64,000 nt of DNA from Litorivivens lipolytica (GTDB lineage: Bacteria; Pseudomonadota; Gammaproteobacteria; Pseudomonadales; Spongiibacteraceae), in the NCBI RefSeq assembly GCF_014191715.1, contig NZ_JACHWY010000002.1, forward strand, positions 496,001-560,000, read 5' to 3'. This document shows positions 55,418-64,000 of the stretch, one piece after another; position 1 is the first letter of the stretch, and each line of letters opens with the position of its first letter. The translations under genes and the position numbers were made by a program. The notes under the pieces are model-generated. The model was not told the DNA's origin and made no database searches. It saw only the letters and a program-made list of their open reading frames with translations.

Positions 55418-56929
55418 CTAGTTGTGCAGTGTGCAACGCCAGAAGCTGATGCTGTAAGTGGGCACCTTTCCTGTAAAGGACTTAGCCGGGAAATCTGCCA
55501 GCGAAACCTTACCACTGCGCCAGCGCAGCTTTTCGCCATTCAGCCGTAGCCGCCGACTATCGAGTTTTTTGGCGATCAGTTCAAAGCCTTCGGTGGCTTC
55601 AAGGTGTGGTGGCAGGCTGATTTTCACTTCGCTGGCAATCAGATTGATCAGCAGGAGTATCCAGCCCTTGCCATCACGCGCCCGATGCAGATAGGCGCGC
55701 AGACCATCGGCGCGACTGTCGATGGCGTATACGTCCTGGCCCATCAATTGTCCCCACATCCAGCTGACCCAGTAGTCAGGGCGTGGCTTTAAGGTCAGGC
55801 GGGCAATCATGCCGTAGTCACCGCCCAGTAAGGACTGGCGCACCATGACTTTGTGTCCGAGGCGAGCGCCTTGTCCGAGTTGATCCGCCCACCAGAAACT
55901 GGAAGCCCAGCGATCTGACAAATCCGGTTGGCCGCCGCACTGGGCAGACCCCGTTTCCCCCGTCCAGAGTTCGGCATTGGGTTGAAATCTATCCCGAAGT
56001 TTTTTAAGGCGCTTGCTGTAACGCTCAAAATCTTTGAAAGAAGCGGGGTTGATCAGCGTTTTCAAGCGCGCTCTTCGCGTACGCAAGGGGCTGCGATCAC
56101 TCTGAAATGGGTAGTAGTGCCAGTCGACTATATCGAGGGGCGTCGTCAGCGAAGCGAGAAAACGCGGCGTGATATTGCTGACGGGACGCACCGTTTCGCC
56201 GAGCCTTGGCCAGAAGGCGCTGCCGGGTCCGCAGATACGTGCTTTGGGGAAGCTCGCTCGAACCAGCTGGCTGAAGTGTTCGTAATCTCGGGCGAGATCT
56301 GTGGCTTTGGGTTGTGCGCGCAGACCGTGAAAGGCCCAATAGGCATTGAGTTCGTTGCCGAGCTCAAACACGTCGATAGTATAGCCCCGCGCTTTGCTGT
56401 AGTTGACGAGCTCTGCGACCTCGCTGCCTTGCCAGCGGCCGTGTTCCTTTCGTGAGAACAGACCGTACTTGCAGGTGAAGAACAGTTTTAGCTGGTTGCG
56501 CTCGACAAAGGCGTGCAGGTCGTCCCATTGCTGATGCGTAAGAACCAGAGCATCGGGCTCACTGACAGGGCGATCAAAATAATGGATTTTGTCCGCTTCG
56601 GAGCCGCCAATACGCAGATAGGCGGGCCCCAGTTTCTGCACCAGCTTGTCCAGCTTTTTGGTATTTAGATTCATTGGAGGCACGCGCAGGGTGCCGAGGC
56701 CGCGCTTTGTGTCGAGGGCTCCTTCCCACCAGTAGCCACCAGCCAGTACGGAAATATCGATAGAAAAGGACAGAAAGCGACGATCGACGAGAGCCACGGG
56801 TTCTGTGACTGGCAGGCTTAGAATGACAGTGTGATCTGCGCGTTGGCGAAGCCCTCGACTTTTTTGCCAGTGCGTCAGCAGAAATTTCAGGTGTTTGTAG
56901 AGACGACGAAGAAGAAAGGTGGCGCGCAT
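55418..56929 (-). CDS. Heparanase-like GH79 glycoside hydrolase
   Basis: 503 residues from ATG 56929; a TTG 9 bp upstream is less likely. The (beta/alpha)8 fold keeps the GH79 anchors: YLRIGGSEADK near 104-114, acid/base E193 in ELGNELN, and nucleophile E325 in WTGETGSAQCGG, closely paralleling heparanase. A C-terminal beta domain follows. GH79 enzymes remove glucuronic acid or cut heparan-like chains. No clear signal peptide, so it may act on imported oligosaccharides or use a non-classical exit. Convergent with lacI (14 bp), divergent from the Entner-Doudoroff operon. Confidence 0.8.
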   Translation of the reverse strand: MRATFLLRRLYKHLKFLLTHWQKSRGLRQRADHTVILSLPVTEPVALVDRRFLSFSIDISVLAGGYWWEGALDTKRGLGTLRVPPMNLNTKKLDKLVQKLGPAYLRIGGSEADKIHYFDRPVSEPDALVLTHQQWDDLHAFVERNQLKLFFTCKYGLFSRKEHGRWQGSEVAELVNYSKARGYTIDVFELGNELNAYWAFHGLRAQPKATDLARDYEHFSQLVRASFPKARICGPGSAFWPRLGETVRPVSNITPRFLASLTTPLDIVDWHYYPFQSDRSPLRTRRARLKTLINPASFKDFERYSKRLKKLRDRFQPNAELWTGETGSAQCGGQPDLSDRWASSFWWADQLGQGARLGHKVMVRQSLLGGDYGMIARLTLKPRPDYWVSWMWGQLMGQDVYAIDSRADGLRAYLHRARDGKGWILLLINLIASEVKISLPPHLEATEGFELIAKKLDSRRLRLNGEKLRWRSGKVSLADFPAKSFTGKVPTYSISFWRCTLHN

Positions 56930-57008
56930 GGACGGCAAGTTCAGCTCGGCAAAAAGTTTATTGCACCGCAGAACTGTTAAATTCTAATGAATATGGGTTA
57001 GATCTAAA

Positions 57009-57023
57009 TGTAATTAAATTACA
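57009..57023. promoter_or_regulatory. HexR operator upstream of edd
   Basis: TGTAATTAAATTACA is a perfect palindrome with a central A and matches the gammaproteobacterial HexR consensus. It lies 88 bp before edd and 80 bp before the GH79 start, so it could control both. Confidence 0.88.
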
Positions 57024-57111
57024 ATGGAGTGTGGTTTTGTGGGTGCTTGAGGCGTATCATAATTAATCTTGTAAATAGTGCTGAATACGTCGTTCAGGCG
57101 GGGAAAGTGCC

Positions 57112-58923
57112 GTGCCACATGCAGAGATAGAGCGAGTTACCCAGAGAATTGTTGAGCGCAGTCGCGATACGCGGCAGTGCTATTTGGAAAAAATTCGCAG
57201 TGCGCACCAGCCGGGGGTATCCCGGAGCCATCTGTCCTGCGGCAATCTAGCCCACGGTTTTGCCGCCTCCGACGCGCATGACAAGTCGGCGCTGGCGGTC
57301 GACAGGGCGGCAAACTTTGCCATCGTGTCGGCCTACAACGATATGCTGTCGGCGCATCAGCCTTTCAAGACCTACCCCGATCAGATCAAGCAGGCCGCCC
57401 GCGAAGTCGGCGCGGTGGCCCAGTTTGCCGGCGGCGTGCCCGCCATGTGCGACGGGGTGACTCAGGGTCGAGAGGGAATGGAGCTGTCGTTATTCAGTCG
57501 CGATACTATTGCCATGGCCACGGCAGTTGCGCTGTCGCATGATATGTTTGACGGCACATTGGCGCTGGGGGTGTGCGACAAGATTGTGCCGGGGCTCGCC
57601 ATCGGCGCGCTTGCCTTTGGTCATCTGCCAACGGTATTTGTGCCCGCCGGTCCCATGGAGTCCGGCCTGCCGAATGCCGAAAAAGGGCGCATTCGTCAGC
57701 TTTATGCCGAAGGCAAGGTCGGGCGCAAGGAGCTGCTGGAGGCGGAAAGCCAGTCCTATCACAGCGCCGGCACCTGTACCTTTTACGGTACCGCCAACAG
57801 CAACCAGATGCTGATGGAAATCATGGGCATGCAATTGCCCGGCAGCTCGTTTATCAATCCCGGAACGCCGCTGCGCGAGGCTTTGACCCGCGCGGCAGTC
57901 ATGCGACTGAACGAGATCTCGCCGCTGTCTCCAGATTTTCTGCCCTTGGGCGAAATGATCGACGAGAAGAGCATCGTTAATGGAATTATTGGCTTGCTCG
58001 CCACCGGCGGCTCCACCAACCACACGATTCATCTGGTCGCGATAGCCCGTGCGGCGGGTGTCGTCATCGACTGGCAGGATATGGCTGATCTGTCCGCCGT
58101 GGTGCCGCTGCTGTGTCGTATATATCCCAATGGCTTGGCCGACGTGAATCACTTCCAGGCTGCCGGAGGGATGGCGCTGCTGATCAGAGAGTTGCTGGAT
58201 AACGGTTTGCTGCATGAGGATGTTAAAACGATTGCCGGTGATGGCGGGATGCGCCGCTATTGCGAGGAACCCTTCCTGAAAGAACACGGCAGCGTGGAAT
58301 GGCAGGAAGGCCCTGCCAGCTCGCTGGATGCTGAGGTGGTCGCGAGTTGTGCAAAACCTTTCAGTCGCGAAGGGGGGCTACGTTTGATGCAGGGCAATCT
58401 CGGTCGTTCAGTGATCAAGACCTCGGCGGTCAAACCTGAGCACCGGGTTGTGCGTGCGCCTGCGGTGGTGTTTGAAGATCAGAATGAAGTAAAAGAGCGT
58501 TTTGACGCGGGTGAGCTGGATCGTGATTTTATTGCGGTGGTTCGTTTTCAGGGGCCGAAAGCCAATGGTATGCCCGAGCTGCATAAACTGACGCCCGTAC
58601 TGGGCGTGTTACAGGATCGGGGATTCAAGGTGGCACTGGTTACCGATGGGCGTATGTCGGGTGCCTCGGGCAAGGTTCCGGCGGCTATACACCTGATACC
58701 CGAGGCGCTGGATGGTGGGCCGATTACCTCACTACAGGATGGCGACATGATTGAGCTGGACGCAGAGCAGGGTATTTTACGCGTTGTGGACGACGCTGCA
58801 TTAAAGCGCGAGTCAGCCAGCTATCAGGGTGGTCATCAGCAAGGTATGGGGCGGGAACTGTTTGCCGGTTTCCGGAAACTGGTTAGCAATGCCGAGGCTG
58901 GCGCTTCTGTGTTGGAGGTGTAA
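57112..58923 (+). CDS. edd: Phosphogluconate dehydratase
   Basis: 603 residues, normal for Edd, from a GTG start with GGGGAAAG upstream; no in-frame ATG is near. IlvD/Edd family with Fe-S cysteines in [10 protein letters not shown] and [15 protein letters not shown], and the C-terminal [15 protein letters not shown]. It converts 6-phosphogluconate to KDPG in the Entner-Doudoroff pathway. First gene of edd-zwf-pgl-eda, downstream of a perfect HexR site. Confidence 0.96.
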   Translation: MPHAEIERVTQRIVERSRDTRQCYLEKIRSAHQPGVSRSHLSCGNLAHGFAASDAHDKSALAVDRAANFAIVSAYNDMLSAHQPFKTYPDQIKQAAREVGAVAQFAGGVPAMCDGVTQGREGMELSLFSRDTIAMATAVALSHDMFDGTLALGVCDKIVPGLAIGALAFGHLPTVFVPAGPMESGLPNAEKGRIRQLYAEGKVGRKELLEAESQSYHSAGTCTFYGTANSNQMLMEIMGMQLPGSSFINPGTPLREALTRAAVMRLNEISPLSPDFLPLGEMIDEKSIVNGIIGLLATGGSTNHTIHLVAIARAAGVVIDWQDMADLSAVVPLLCRIYPNGLADVNHFQAAGGMALLIRELLDNGLLHEDVKTIAGDGGMRRYCEEPFLKEHGSVEWQEGPASSLDAEVVASCAKPFSREGGLRLMQGNLGRSVIKTSAVKPEHRVVRAPAVVFEDQNEVKERFDAGELDRDFIAVVRFQGPKANGMPELHKLTPVLGVLQDRGFKVALVTDGRMSGASGKVPAAIHLIPEALDGGPITSLQDGDMIELDAEQGILRVVDDAALKRESASYQGGHQQGMGRELFAGFRKLVSNAEAGASVLEV

Positions 58924-58953
58924 GCTCTACCTATGATGGACGCAGGACGCGCT

Positions 58954-60423
58954 ATGTCTCAGCCCTTTGATATCGTTATTTTTGGCGGTGCCGGTGATCT
59001 GGCCTACCGCAAACTTTTACCCGCCCTCTACCGAACGGTGGCCGAGGGCAAGTTGCCCAATGGCTCGCGAATGATCGCCTGCTGCCGCAATCCCGACGAC
59101 GTGGCGACCTATCACGAGAAGGCTTATGCCGCGTTGCGCGAGCATCTTTCAGAAGGCGAATACAAGTCCGATTGCGCGAAGCAGTTTCAGCAGCATCTGC
59201 AGTCGTTTGAACTCGATATCGGTAGTGCCGACCAGCGCTGGCAGAACATGGCTGAGCTGCTCGACAGCGAGGCCGACCGGGTGCGGGTGTATTACCTCGC
59301 GATACCGCCGACCATTTTTGGTGTCTGCTGCCAGAATCTGCATGCTTTCAAGCTGATTAACGCCAACAGTCGCGTGGTGGTGGAAAAACCGCTCGGCTAC
59401 AACGCCGCCAGTGCTAACGCCATCAACGAAGAAATTGCGCGTTACTTTGATGAATCTGCGATCTATCGCATTGATCACTATCTGGGTAAGGAAACGGTCC
59501 AGAATCTGATGGCGCTGCGCTTTACCAATGTCATCTTTGAGCACCTCTGGGATGCCAAAACCATTGATCATGTTCAGATCAGTATTTCAGAAACGGTCGG
59601 TTTGGAAGGCCGTGCCGGTTTTTACAACGAGGCCGGTGCGCTGCGCGATATGGTGCAAAACCATTTGCTGCAATTGCTCTGTCTGGTGGCCATGGAATCT
59701 CCACACAAAATGAAAGCGAGCAGTATCCGGGCAGAAAAAGTCAAAGTGTTGGAAGCCTTGCGCCCGCTGCGCGGTGACGACGTACTGCGTAACACGGTGC
59801 GTGGCCAGTATGTGGCAGGTAATCACAAGGGTAAGCTGGTACCGGGCTATCTTGAAGAGTTAGGTGAGGCCAGCAGCAACACCGAAACCTTCGTCGCGCT
59901 GCGCGCTCATATCGACAACTGGCGCTGGGCGCGGGTGCCGTTTTATCTGCGCACCGGCAAGCGCATGAAGCAGCGTTGTGCCGAGATTGTTATCCAGTAC
60001 AAGGAGGTGTCGCACCGTGTATATGACGCGGAGGCGGGAGCACTCACCCCCAACCGATTGATCATTCGCCTGCAGCCCGAAGAAAGTATCCAGCTGACCA
60101 TGATGGCCAAGGATCTCGATACCCTGGATATGCGCTTGCAACCAGCGGCCTTGAACCTGAACTTTTCCGACACTTATAAACGCTTTAAGAGTGATGCTTA
60201 CAAGCGATTGATACTGGATGCGGTGGCGGCCAACCCCAGCCTCTTTATTCACCGCGACGAAGTGGAGCACGCCTGGGCTTGGATCGACCCGATTATTGAA
60301 GCGTGGCAGTCATCTGACGATACGCCGCATCTATACCGCGCCGGAACCTGGGGGCCGCCGGAGTCCGACGAGCTCCTGGCCGAGTATGGCTCAGCCTGGT
60401 TTAACGCCGGGGAGCGCGCGTGA
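58954..60423 (+). CDS. zwf: Glucose-6-phosphate 1-dehydrogenase
   Basis: 489 residues from ATG 58954 (AGGA at 58943); ATGs 21 and 18 bp upstream lack a well-placed ribosome site. FGGAGDLAYRKLLPALY is the NADP fold, and RIDHYLGKETVQNL carries the G6PD signature with the catalytic His-Lys. It oxidises glucose-6-phosphate to phosphogluconolactone. Its TGA overlaps the pgl GTG, coupling the two. Confidence 0.96.
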   Translation: MSQPFDIVIFGGAGDLAYRKLLPALYRTVAEGKLPNGSRMIACCRNPDDVATYHEKAYAALREHLSEGEYKSDCAKQFQQHLQSFELDIGSADQRWQNMAELLDSEADRVRVYYLAIPPTIFGVCCQNLHAFKLINANSRVVVEKPLGYNAASANAINEEIARYFDESAIYRIDHYLGKETVQNLMALRFTNVIFEHLWDAKTIDHVQISISETVGLEGRAGFYNEAGALRDMVQNHLLQLLCLVAMESPHKMKASSIRAEKVKVLEALRPLRGDDVLRNTVRGQYVAGNHKGKLVPGYLEELGEASSNTETFVALRAHIDNWRWARVPFYLRTGKRMKQRCAEIVIQYKEVSHRVYDAEAGALTPNRLIIRLQPEESIQLTMMAKDLDTLDMRLQPAALNLNFSDTYKRFKSDAYKRLILDAVAANPSLFIHRDEVEHAWAWIDPIIEAWQSSDDTPHLYRAGTWGPPESDELLAEYGSAWFNAGERA

Positions 60424-61127
60424 GCCAGATAAAAGAAGTTTTCTTTGACGGGCGCGTGGCAATGGTTGAGGCGCTGGTCACTCACCTGGCGGAAACCCTG
60501 AAGCAGGCGGTTGCGGAACAAGGTCAGGGTGTCATGCTGGTTTCCGGTGGCAGCAGCCCGCAGCCCGTTTATGAAGCGCTATCCCAGAAAGACCTTCCCT
60601 GGTCTGCGATTAGCATTGTGTTGGTGGATGAGCGCTGGGTGGATGTGGATCATCCCGCCAGCAATGAAGCCTTCATCCGTAGGCATTTGCTTGCCGGTGC
60701 GGCATCTTCGGCCAGATTTTTCGGCATGAAAACGTCCGCAGCTTCGCCACAAGCGGGTCAACGCGAATGTGAGCAGCGCCTCGCGGTATTGCCAGCGCAG
60801 GCAGACATCTGCCTTCTGGGGATGGGAAATGACGGCCATACGGCTTCGCTGTTTCCTTACGCTCAGGGGCTGACTGAGGCGCTTTACGGCAATCAGCGCT
60901 GCGCTGCGATTGTCGCCGAGCAGAGTGAGGTCACTGGAGAGCACACTGAACGCATGACCCTCACAGCGCCCCATTTGCTGGCGGCAAAACAGCGCGTGCT
61001 GATGATGACCGGAGATGAAAAACTGTCCACCTACCGGAAGGCCGCAAATGGAAAGGATATTGAGGCCATGCCCGTGCGCGCCATTTTAAATGCGTCAGAA
61101 CCGGTGAGCGTGTTCTGGTCGCCGTAA
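60420..61127 (+). CDS. pgl: 6-phosphogluconolactonase
   Basis: 235 residues, GTG start overlapping the zwf stop (GTGA). DevB/Pgl type: VLVDERWVDVDHPASNE and GMGNDGHTASLFP. It opens the lactone made by Zwf. The tight coupling supports a shared job. Confidence 0.95.
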   Translation: MSQIKEVFFDGRVAMVEALVTHLAETLKQAVAEQGQGVMLVSGGSSPQPVYEALSQKDLPWSAISIVLVDERWVDVDHPASNEAFIRRHLLAGAASSARFFGMKTSAASPQAGQRECEQRLAVLPAQADICLLGMGNDGHTASLFPYAQGLTEALYGNQRCAAIVAEQSEVTGEHTERMTLTAPHLLAAKQRVLMMTGDEKLSTYRKAANGKDIEAMPVRAILNASEPVSVFWSP

Positions 61128-61143
61128 GCTAATCAGGAATCAA

Positions 61144-61770
61144 ATGATGGAAAGCCTCGACCATATTATGGGCCTCTGCCCGGTCATACCTGTGATCGTT
61201 ATCGATCAACCGGAACAGGCGGTGCCGCTGGCGAAGGCCTTGTATCGCGGTGGTTTGAAGGTTCTGGAAGTTACCTTGCGTACGGAGTACGGTCTGCAGG
61301 CGATCACGGATATCAGCAAGGCGCTACCCGATGCGGTGGTGGGTGCCGGTACTGTCATCACCGCGGACGATGTAAAAAAGTCGAAGCAGGCAGGCGCTCG
61401 TTTTCTGGTTAGCCCGGGTTGTACCCCCTCGCTGGTAAACGCGGCGCAAGCAGAAGATATCGCACTGTTGCCCGGCATTAATACGCCGAGTGAGGCGATG
61501 GCTCTGTTGGAATTTGGCTTGACGCATTTGAAGTTTTTCCCGGCCGAGGCGGCAGGTGGCGTGCCGATGTTGAAGTCTATCGCCGGGCCATTGCCGCAGC
61601 TGCGATTCTGTCCGACCGGCGGGGTAAATCCCGATAATGCCCGCGACTATCTGGCCTTGCCCAATGTCGCCTGTGTGGGTGGTACCTGGATGCTGGATAA
61701 GGCGGCGATTGCCAATGGCGATTGGGACGTGATTGAAACGCTGTCTCGAGAGGCCGCCCGTTTAGGCTGA
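61144..61770 (+). CDS. eda: KDPG aldolase
   Basis: 208 residues. Class I aldolase barrel: VLEVTLRTEYG, AGTVITADDVKKSKQAGARFLVSPG and Schiff-base lysine in LKFFPAEAAGG. It splits KDPG into pyruvate and glyceraldehyde-3-phosphate, closing the Entner-Doudoroff route. Last gene of the operon; convergent with hexR, 1 bp apart, with no clear terminator between. Confidence 0.95.
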   Translation: MMESLDHIMGLCPVIPVIVIDQPEQAVPLAKALYRGGLKVLEVTLRTEYGLQAITDISKALPDAVVGAGTVITADDVKKSKQAGARFLVSPGCTPSLVNAAQAEDIALLPGINTPSEAMALLEFGLTHLKFFPAEAAGGVPMLKSIAGPLPQLRFCPTGGVNPDNARDYLALPNVACVGGTWMLDKAAIANGDWDVIETLSREAARLG

Positions 61771-61771
61771 G

Positions 61772-62629
61772 CTATTTGCGTTTACGTGAGCTGGTTTTGG
61801 TGGCGTCGAGACTGTTTTTAATTTTCTTAAGCTGATATTCCACCTCCGACCCCAGCGCCAACGTCATGCCGGTAGCCAGAATATCGATGATGGTTAGAAT
61901 CACAATGCGCGTGGTCATCGGCACGTAAACGGTGGTGTCTTCCAGTTCATCGCCCGAGGTAATGGTAAGGTCTGCCAGTTTTGCCAGAGGTGACGTCGGG
62001 TTGGTAATGGCGACGAGGGTGGCGCCGCTGTTTTTAACCAGCTCCGCGATCTCAATTGAAACCCGCGTGCGACCGGTGAAGGAAAACACCAGAAAACAGT
62101 CGTCGCTGGAGGCGCCGGCCGCCGCCATGCGCAGCATCAGATGGTCGTCATAAGCCACCGTGGGAATGCCGAGCCGGAACAGTTTGTGATGAGCGTCTTG
62201 TGCGATGGCCGCCGCTCCGCCCATACCGGCAATAATAATCTGGCGCGCACTGCAGAGTGTATCAACCGCTTGATCCACCGTTGTGGCGTCAATGTGGGAG
62301 CGCAGATATTCCAGTGCCGCCTGATTGGCGTTGATGCGTTTTTCAATAATGGTGTTGGCGCTGTCGCCGGTGGATACTGCCTCGGTTATAAAACTGGATT
62401 TCTTGGCCAGGTCGCGCGCCAACCTGACTTTAAAATCAGGAAAGCTTTTACAGCCAAGGTTGCGACAGAACCGGGACACCATCGGGTCGCTGACACCAGC
62501 ACGGCCGGCCAGCGTCGCCGTTGCCAGATTCACGGCATCGTCGGGTGCAGCCAGAATCACATCGGCGATCTTGGTTTCGGCACGGCTGAGCGTGTCGTAG
62601 CGTGATTTCAGCAGGCTGAGAATACTCAT
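61772..62629 (-). CDS. hexR: HexR, MurR/RpiR family regulator
   Basis: 285 residues. N-terminal RpiR HTH (ADVILAAPDDAVNLATATLAGRAGVSDPMVSRFCRNLGC) and C-terminal SIS sugar-phosphate domain. Gene context (edd-zwf-pgl-eda and glk) and a perfect HexR site before edd support the name. HexR represses these genes until KDPG binds. Divergent from glk. Confidence 0.9.
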   Translation of the reverse strand: MSILSLLKSRYDTLSRAETKIADVILAAPDDAVNLATATLAGRAGVSDPMVSRFCRNLGCKSFPDFKVRLARDLAKKSSFITEAVSTGDSANTIIEKRINANQAALEYLRSHIDATTVDQAVDTLCSARQIIIAGMGGAAAIAQDAHHKLFRLGIPTVAYDDHLMLRMAAAGASSDDCFLVFSFTGRTRVSIEIAELVKNSGATLVAITNPTSPLAKLADLTITSGDELEDTTVYVPMTTRIVILTIIDILATGMTLALGSEVEYQLKKIKNSLDATKTSSRKRK

Positions 62630-62786
62630 GTCGAATCCGTTATCAGTCTGCCTACAGTATATTACGCAACAAGGGAGAAGGCTCGGTTCAGTGCCGGTGC
62701 GGCGGAGTGATAAACTGTCGGTCTTGTCCGATCGCTCCGCGACGCAGACCTACACCCTAAACCTCGCATCAGGTAATTGAAAGCGC

Positions 62787-63740
62787 ATGCACAATCCTAC
62801 ACAAGCCATCTACATCGTCGCAGACATCGGTGGCACCAATGCCCGCTTTGCCTGGGTAAGGGCGGATAAGCGCGATCTGAATGGCATTGAGAAATTTCCC
62901 TGCGCTGACTTTCCCCTGTTTGTTGAAGCGGTACGTGCCTATATAAATCGTGGCCATGCCGAGTCAGTCGCCGGCATTTGTCTGGCCGTGGCCGGTCCGG
63001 TGGAGCAGGACTGGATCGACCTGCCCAATAATCACTGGGCGTTCAGTCGCCGGGAACTGGAACAGCAATTGGGCATGCCCGTCACGATAATTAATGATTT
63101 TAGTGCGCAGGTGCTGAGTATTGCGGCGTTGCGTGAAGACGCGTTGCACTGGATTGGCGAGCCTCGCCCGGCCACTGATCAGCCTGGCGTCACGGCGGTG
63201 TTGGGGCCCGGTACCGGCTTGGGTGTTTCCGGGATGATGCCTAGCGGCGAAATCATTCCGTCCGAAGGTGGGCATGTGGGGTTTGCGCCGACCACTCGGC
63301 ACCAGAGTCAGTTGCTGGATGTCTTGTGGACCCGCTATGAACGGGTGTCGGTGGAGCGTCTTTTGTCGGGCATGGGGCTGGCTAATCTGTATTGGGCCAA
63401 TGCGCGTTTGCTCGGTCAGGAAAAAGAACTGCCTGCGCCGGAGGTAACCACCGGGGCGCGGGCGGGTGATACCTTATGTGTTCAAGCGGTAAAGGACTTC
63501 ACCGACATTCTGGGTGCGGTTGCCGGTGATACCGCGCTGGCGATGGGCGCCTATAAAGGGGTTTATCTTTCCGGCGGCATTCTGCCCCAGATGATGGACG
63601 TGATTGATGTAAATGACATCCGCCGCAGTTTTGAATTCAAGGGGCGTTTCAGCCCGCTGTGTGCCGAGATTCCGCTGGCGATTATCGTGGCGGAGCATCC
63701 CGGACTAGTGGGCTGCGCCCAAGCACTGAAATCGTCCTAG
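62787..63740 (+). CDS. glk: Glucokinase
   Basis: 317 residues. Bacterial glucokinase family: phosphate loop VADIGGTNARFAW, substrate motif GPVEQDWIDLPNNHWAFSR and catalytic IINDFSAQ, then GPGTGLGVS and GVYLSGGILPQ. ATP-dependent, feeds glucose-6-phosphate to Zwf. Divergent from hexR in the same sugar-catabolic locus. Confidence 0.96.
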   Translation: MHNPTQAIYIVADIGGTNARFAWVRADKRDLNGIEKFPCADFPLFVEAVRAYINRGHAESVAGICLAVAGPVEQDWIDLPNNHWAFSRRELEQQLGMPVTIINDFSAQVLSIAALREDALHWIGEPRPATDQPGVTAVLGPGTGLGVSGMMPSGEIIPSEGGHVGFAPTTRHQSQLLDVLWTRYERVSVERLLSGMGLANLYWANARLLGQEKELPAPEVTTGARAGDTLCVQAVKDFTDILGAVAGDTALAMGAYKGVYLSGGILPQMMDVIDVNDIRRSFEFKGRFSPLCAEIPLAIIVAEHPGLVGCAQALKSS

Positions 63741-63762
63741 AGCGGTTCATTCAAATTCGCTA

Positions 63763-63791
63763 TTGACCTGCATCAGCTCACTTCATAGGCT
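63763..63791 (+). promoter_or_regulatory. Possible promoter of the Old Yellow Enzyme gene
   Basis: TTGACC, 17-bp spacer, TAGGCT. Good -35, weak -10, located about 75 bp before the gene start. Confidence 0.33.
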
Positions 63792-63865
63792 GAAAACATT
63801 TTAATAACTATGCTTTTGGGGCGCAGACGTTTTTGGCGTGCCAAGCAAGGCTTGTCGAGAACACT

Positions 63866-64000
63866 ATGAAATTGCTGGAACCCACCCGCATCGGAACCAT
63901 GGCGCTGAAAAACCGCATGGTGATGGCGCCGATGACCACCAACTACGGTAATGAAGATCAGACGCCTTCAGAACGCTTGATCGCCTTCCTGCTGGAGCGA
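63866..64000 (+). CDS. Old Yellow Enzyme-family flavin oxidoreductase (5' part only)
   Basis: 45 residues from ATG 63866 to the window end, no stop. MKLLEPTRIGTMALKNRMVMAPMTTNYG is the classic start of OYE/FadH-like FMN enzymes, including the KNRMVMAPM block. The full gene may be a simple OYE or a longer FadH-type enzyme; the rest is outside the window. Confidence 0.83.
   Translation, partial: MKLLEPTRIGTMALKNRMVMAPMTTNYGNEDQTPSERLIAFLLER

Noticed and set aside
62651-62667. HexR operator in the hexR-glk intergenic region
   Set aside because: Only about 8 of 15 positions match the site before edd, mostly one half.

Overview
The window reads as chromosomal DNA of a heterotrophic, probably marine gammaproteobacterium, roughly 55% GC by eye. 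Pointers are the TonB-dependent receptor, MipA/OmpV and AsmA envelope proteins, UbiX, Mpl, an Entner-Doudoroff operon with the gammaproteobacterial regulator HexR, and assimilatory nirBD next to a PP2C-kinase fusion as in pseudomonads. A Cellvibrionales-like source is my inference from the gene mix. I see no prophage, insertion sequence, CRISPR array or rRNA operon. Both ends cut a gene: an AsmA-family gene on the left and an Old Yellow Enzyme gene on the right.

Layout. 1-8 kb: envelope and housekeeping genes (AsmA, MipA, SfsA, a Rieske protein, patatin, an M15 peptidase, CysE) and a small unknown protein. 8-10 kb: an orphan MerR regulator, a 555-bp non-coding region with two identical palindromic sites, and a secreted lipase. 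9.8-17 kb: pyrophosphatase, a BetT-like transporter, RlmI, and a MAPEG/thioredoxin/oxidoreductase/DJ-1 cluster. 17-25 kb: a nitrate assimilation block. nirBD is divergent from a nitrate transporter, a phosphatase-kinase fusion and a porin. Three sigma-54 type promoters with NtrC-like sites tie the block together. 25-30 kb: mpl, ubiX, an RND/MMPL exporter carrying six DDFx repeats, and a LON-domain protein. 30-39 kb: a TonB receptor divergent from a large hydrolase lipoprotein, tRNA-Pro(CGG), a frameshifted beta-propeller gene, a sugar epimerase with a substituted metal ligand, and an oxidoreductase. 39-47 kb: transporters, a FadH-like enzyme divergent from a PadR regulator with twin operators, and an aldehyde dehydrogenase. 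47-55 kb: a tightly packed sugar-oxidation operon. It encodes a small membrane protein, a Tat-signal subunit III, an Fe-S-motif GMC dehydrogenase, ThuA, Gfo/Idh/MocA, an isomerase, a sugar MFS transporter and a LacI regulator. 55-64 kb: a heparanase-like GH79 enzyme, then edd-zwf-pgl-eda, hexR and glk.

How it works together. The right half looks like a glycoside utilisation module. A periplasmic dehydrogenase complex would oxidise a sugar, probably to a 3-keto form. ThuA, Gfo and isomerase proteins would process it, MFS permeases import it, and glucokinase plus the Entner-Doudoroff enzymes burn the glucose released. The LacI-type site before the first operon and the perfect HexR site before edd suggest two layers of carbon control. 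The centre-left block is a nitrogen-limitation regulon. The most interesting candidates are the dehydrogenase complex that lacks a cytochrome subunit, the sigma-54-driven porin, and the epimerase with a replaced metal ligand.
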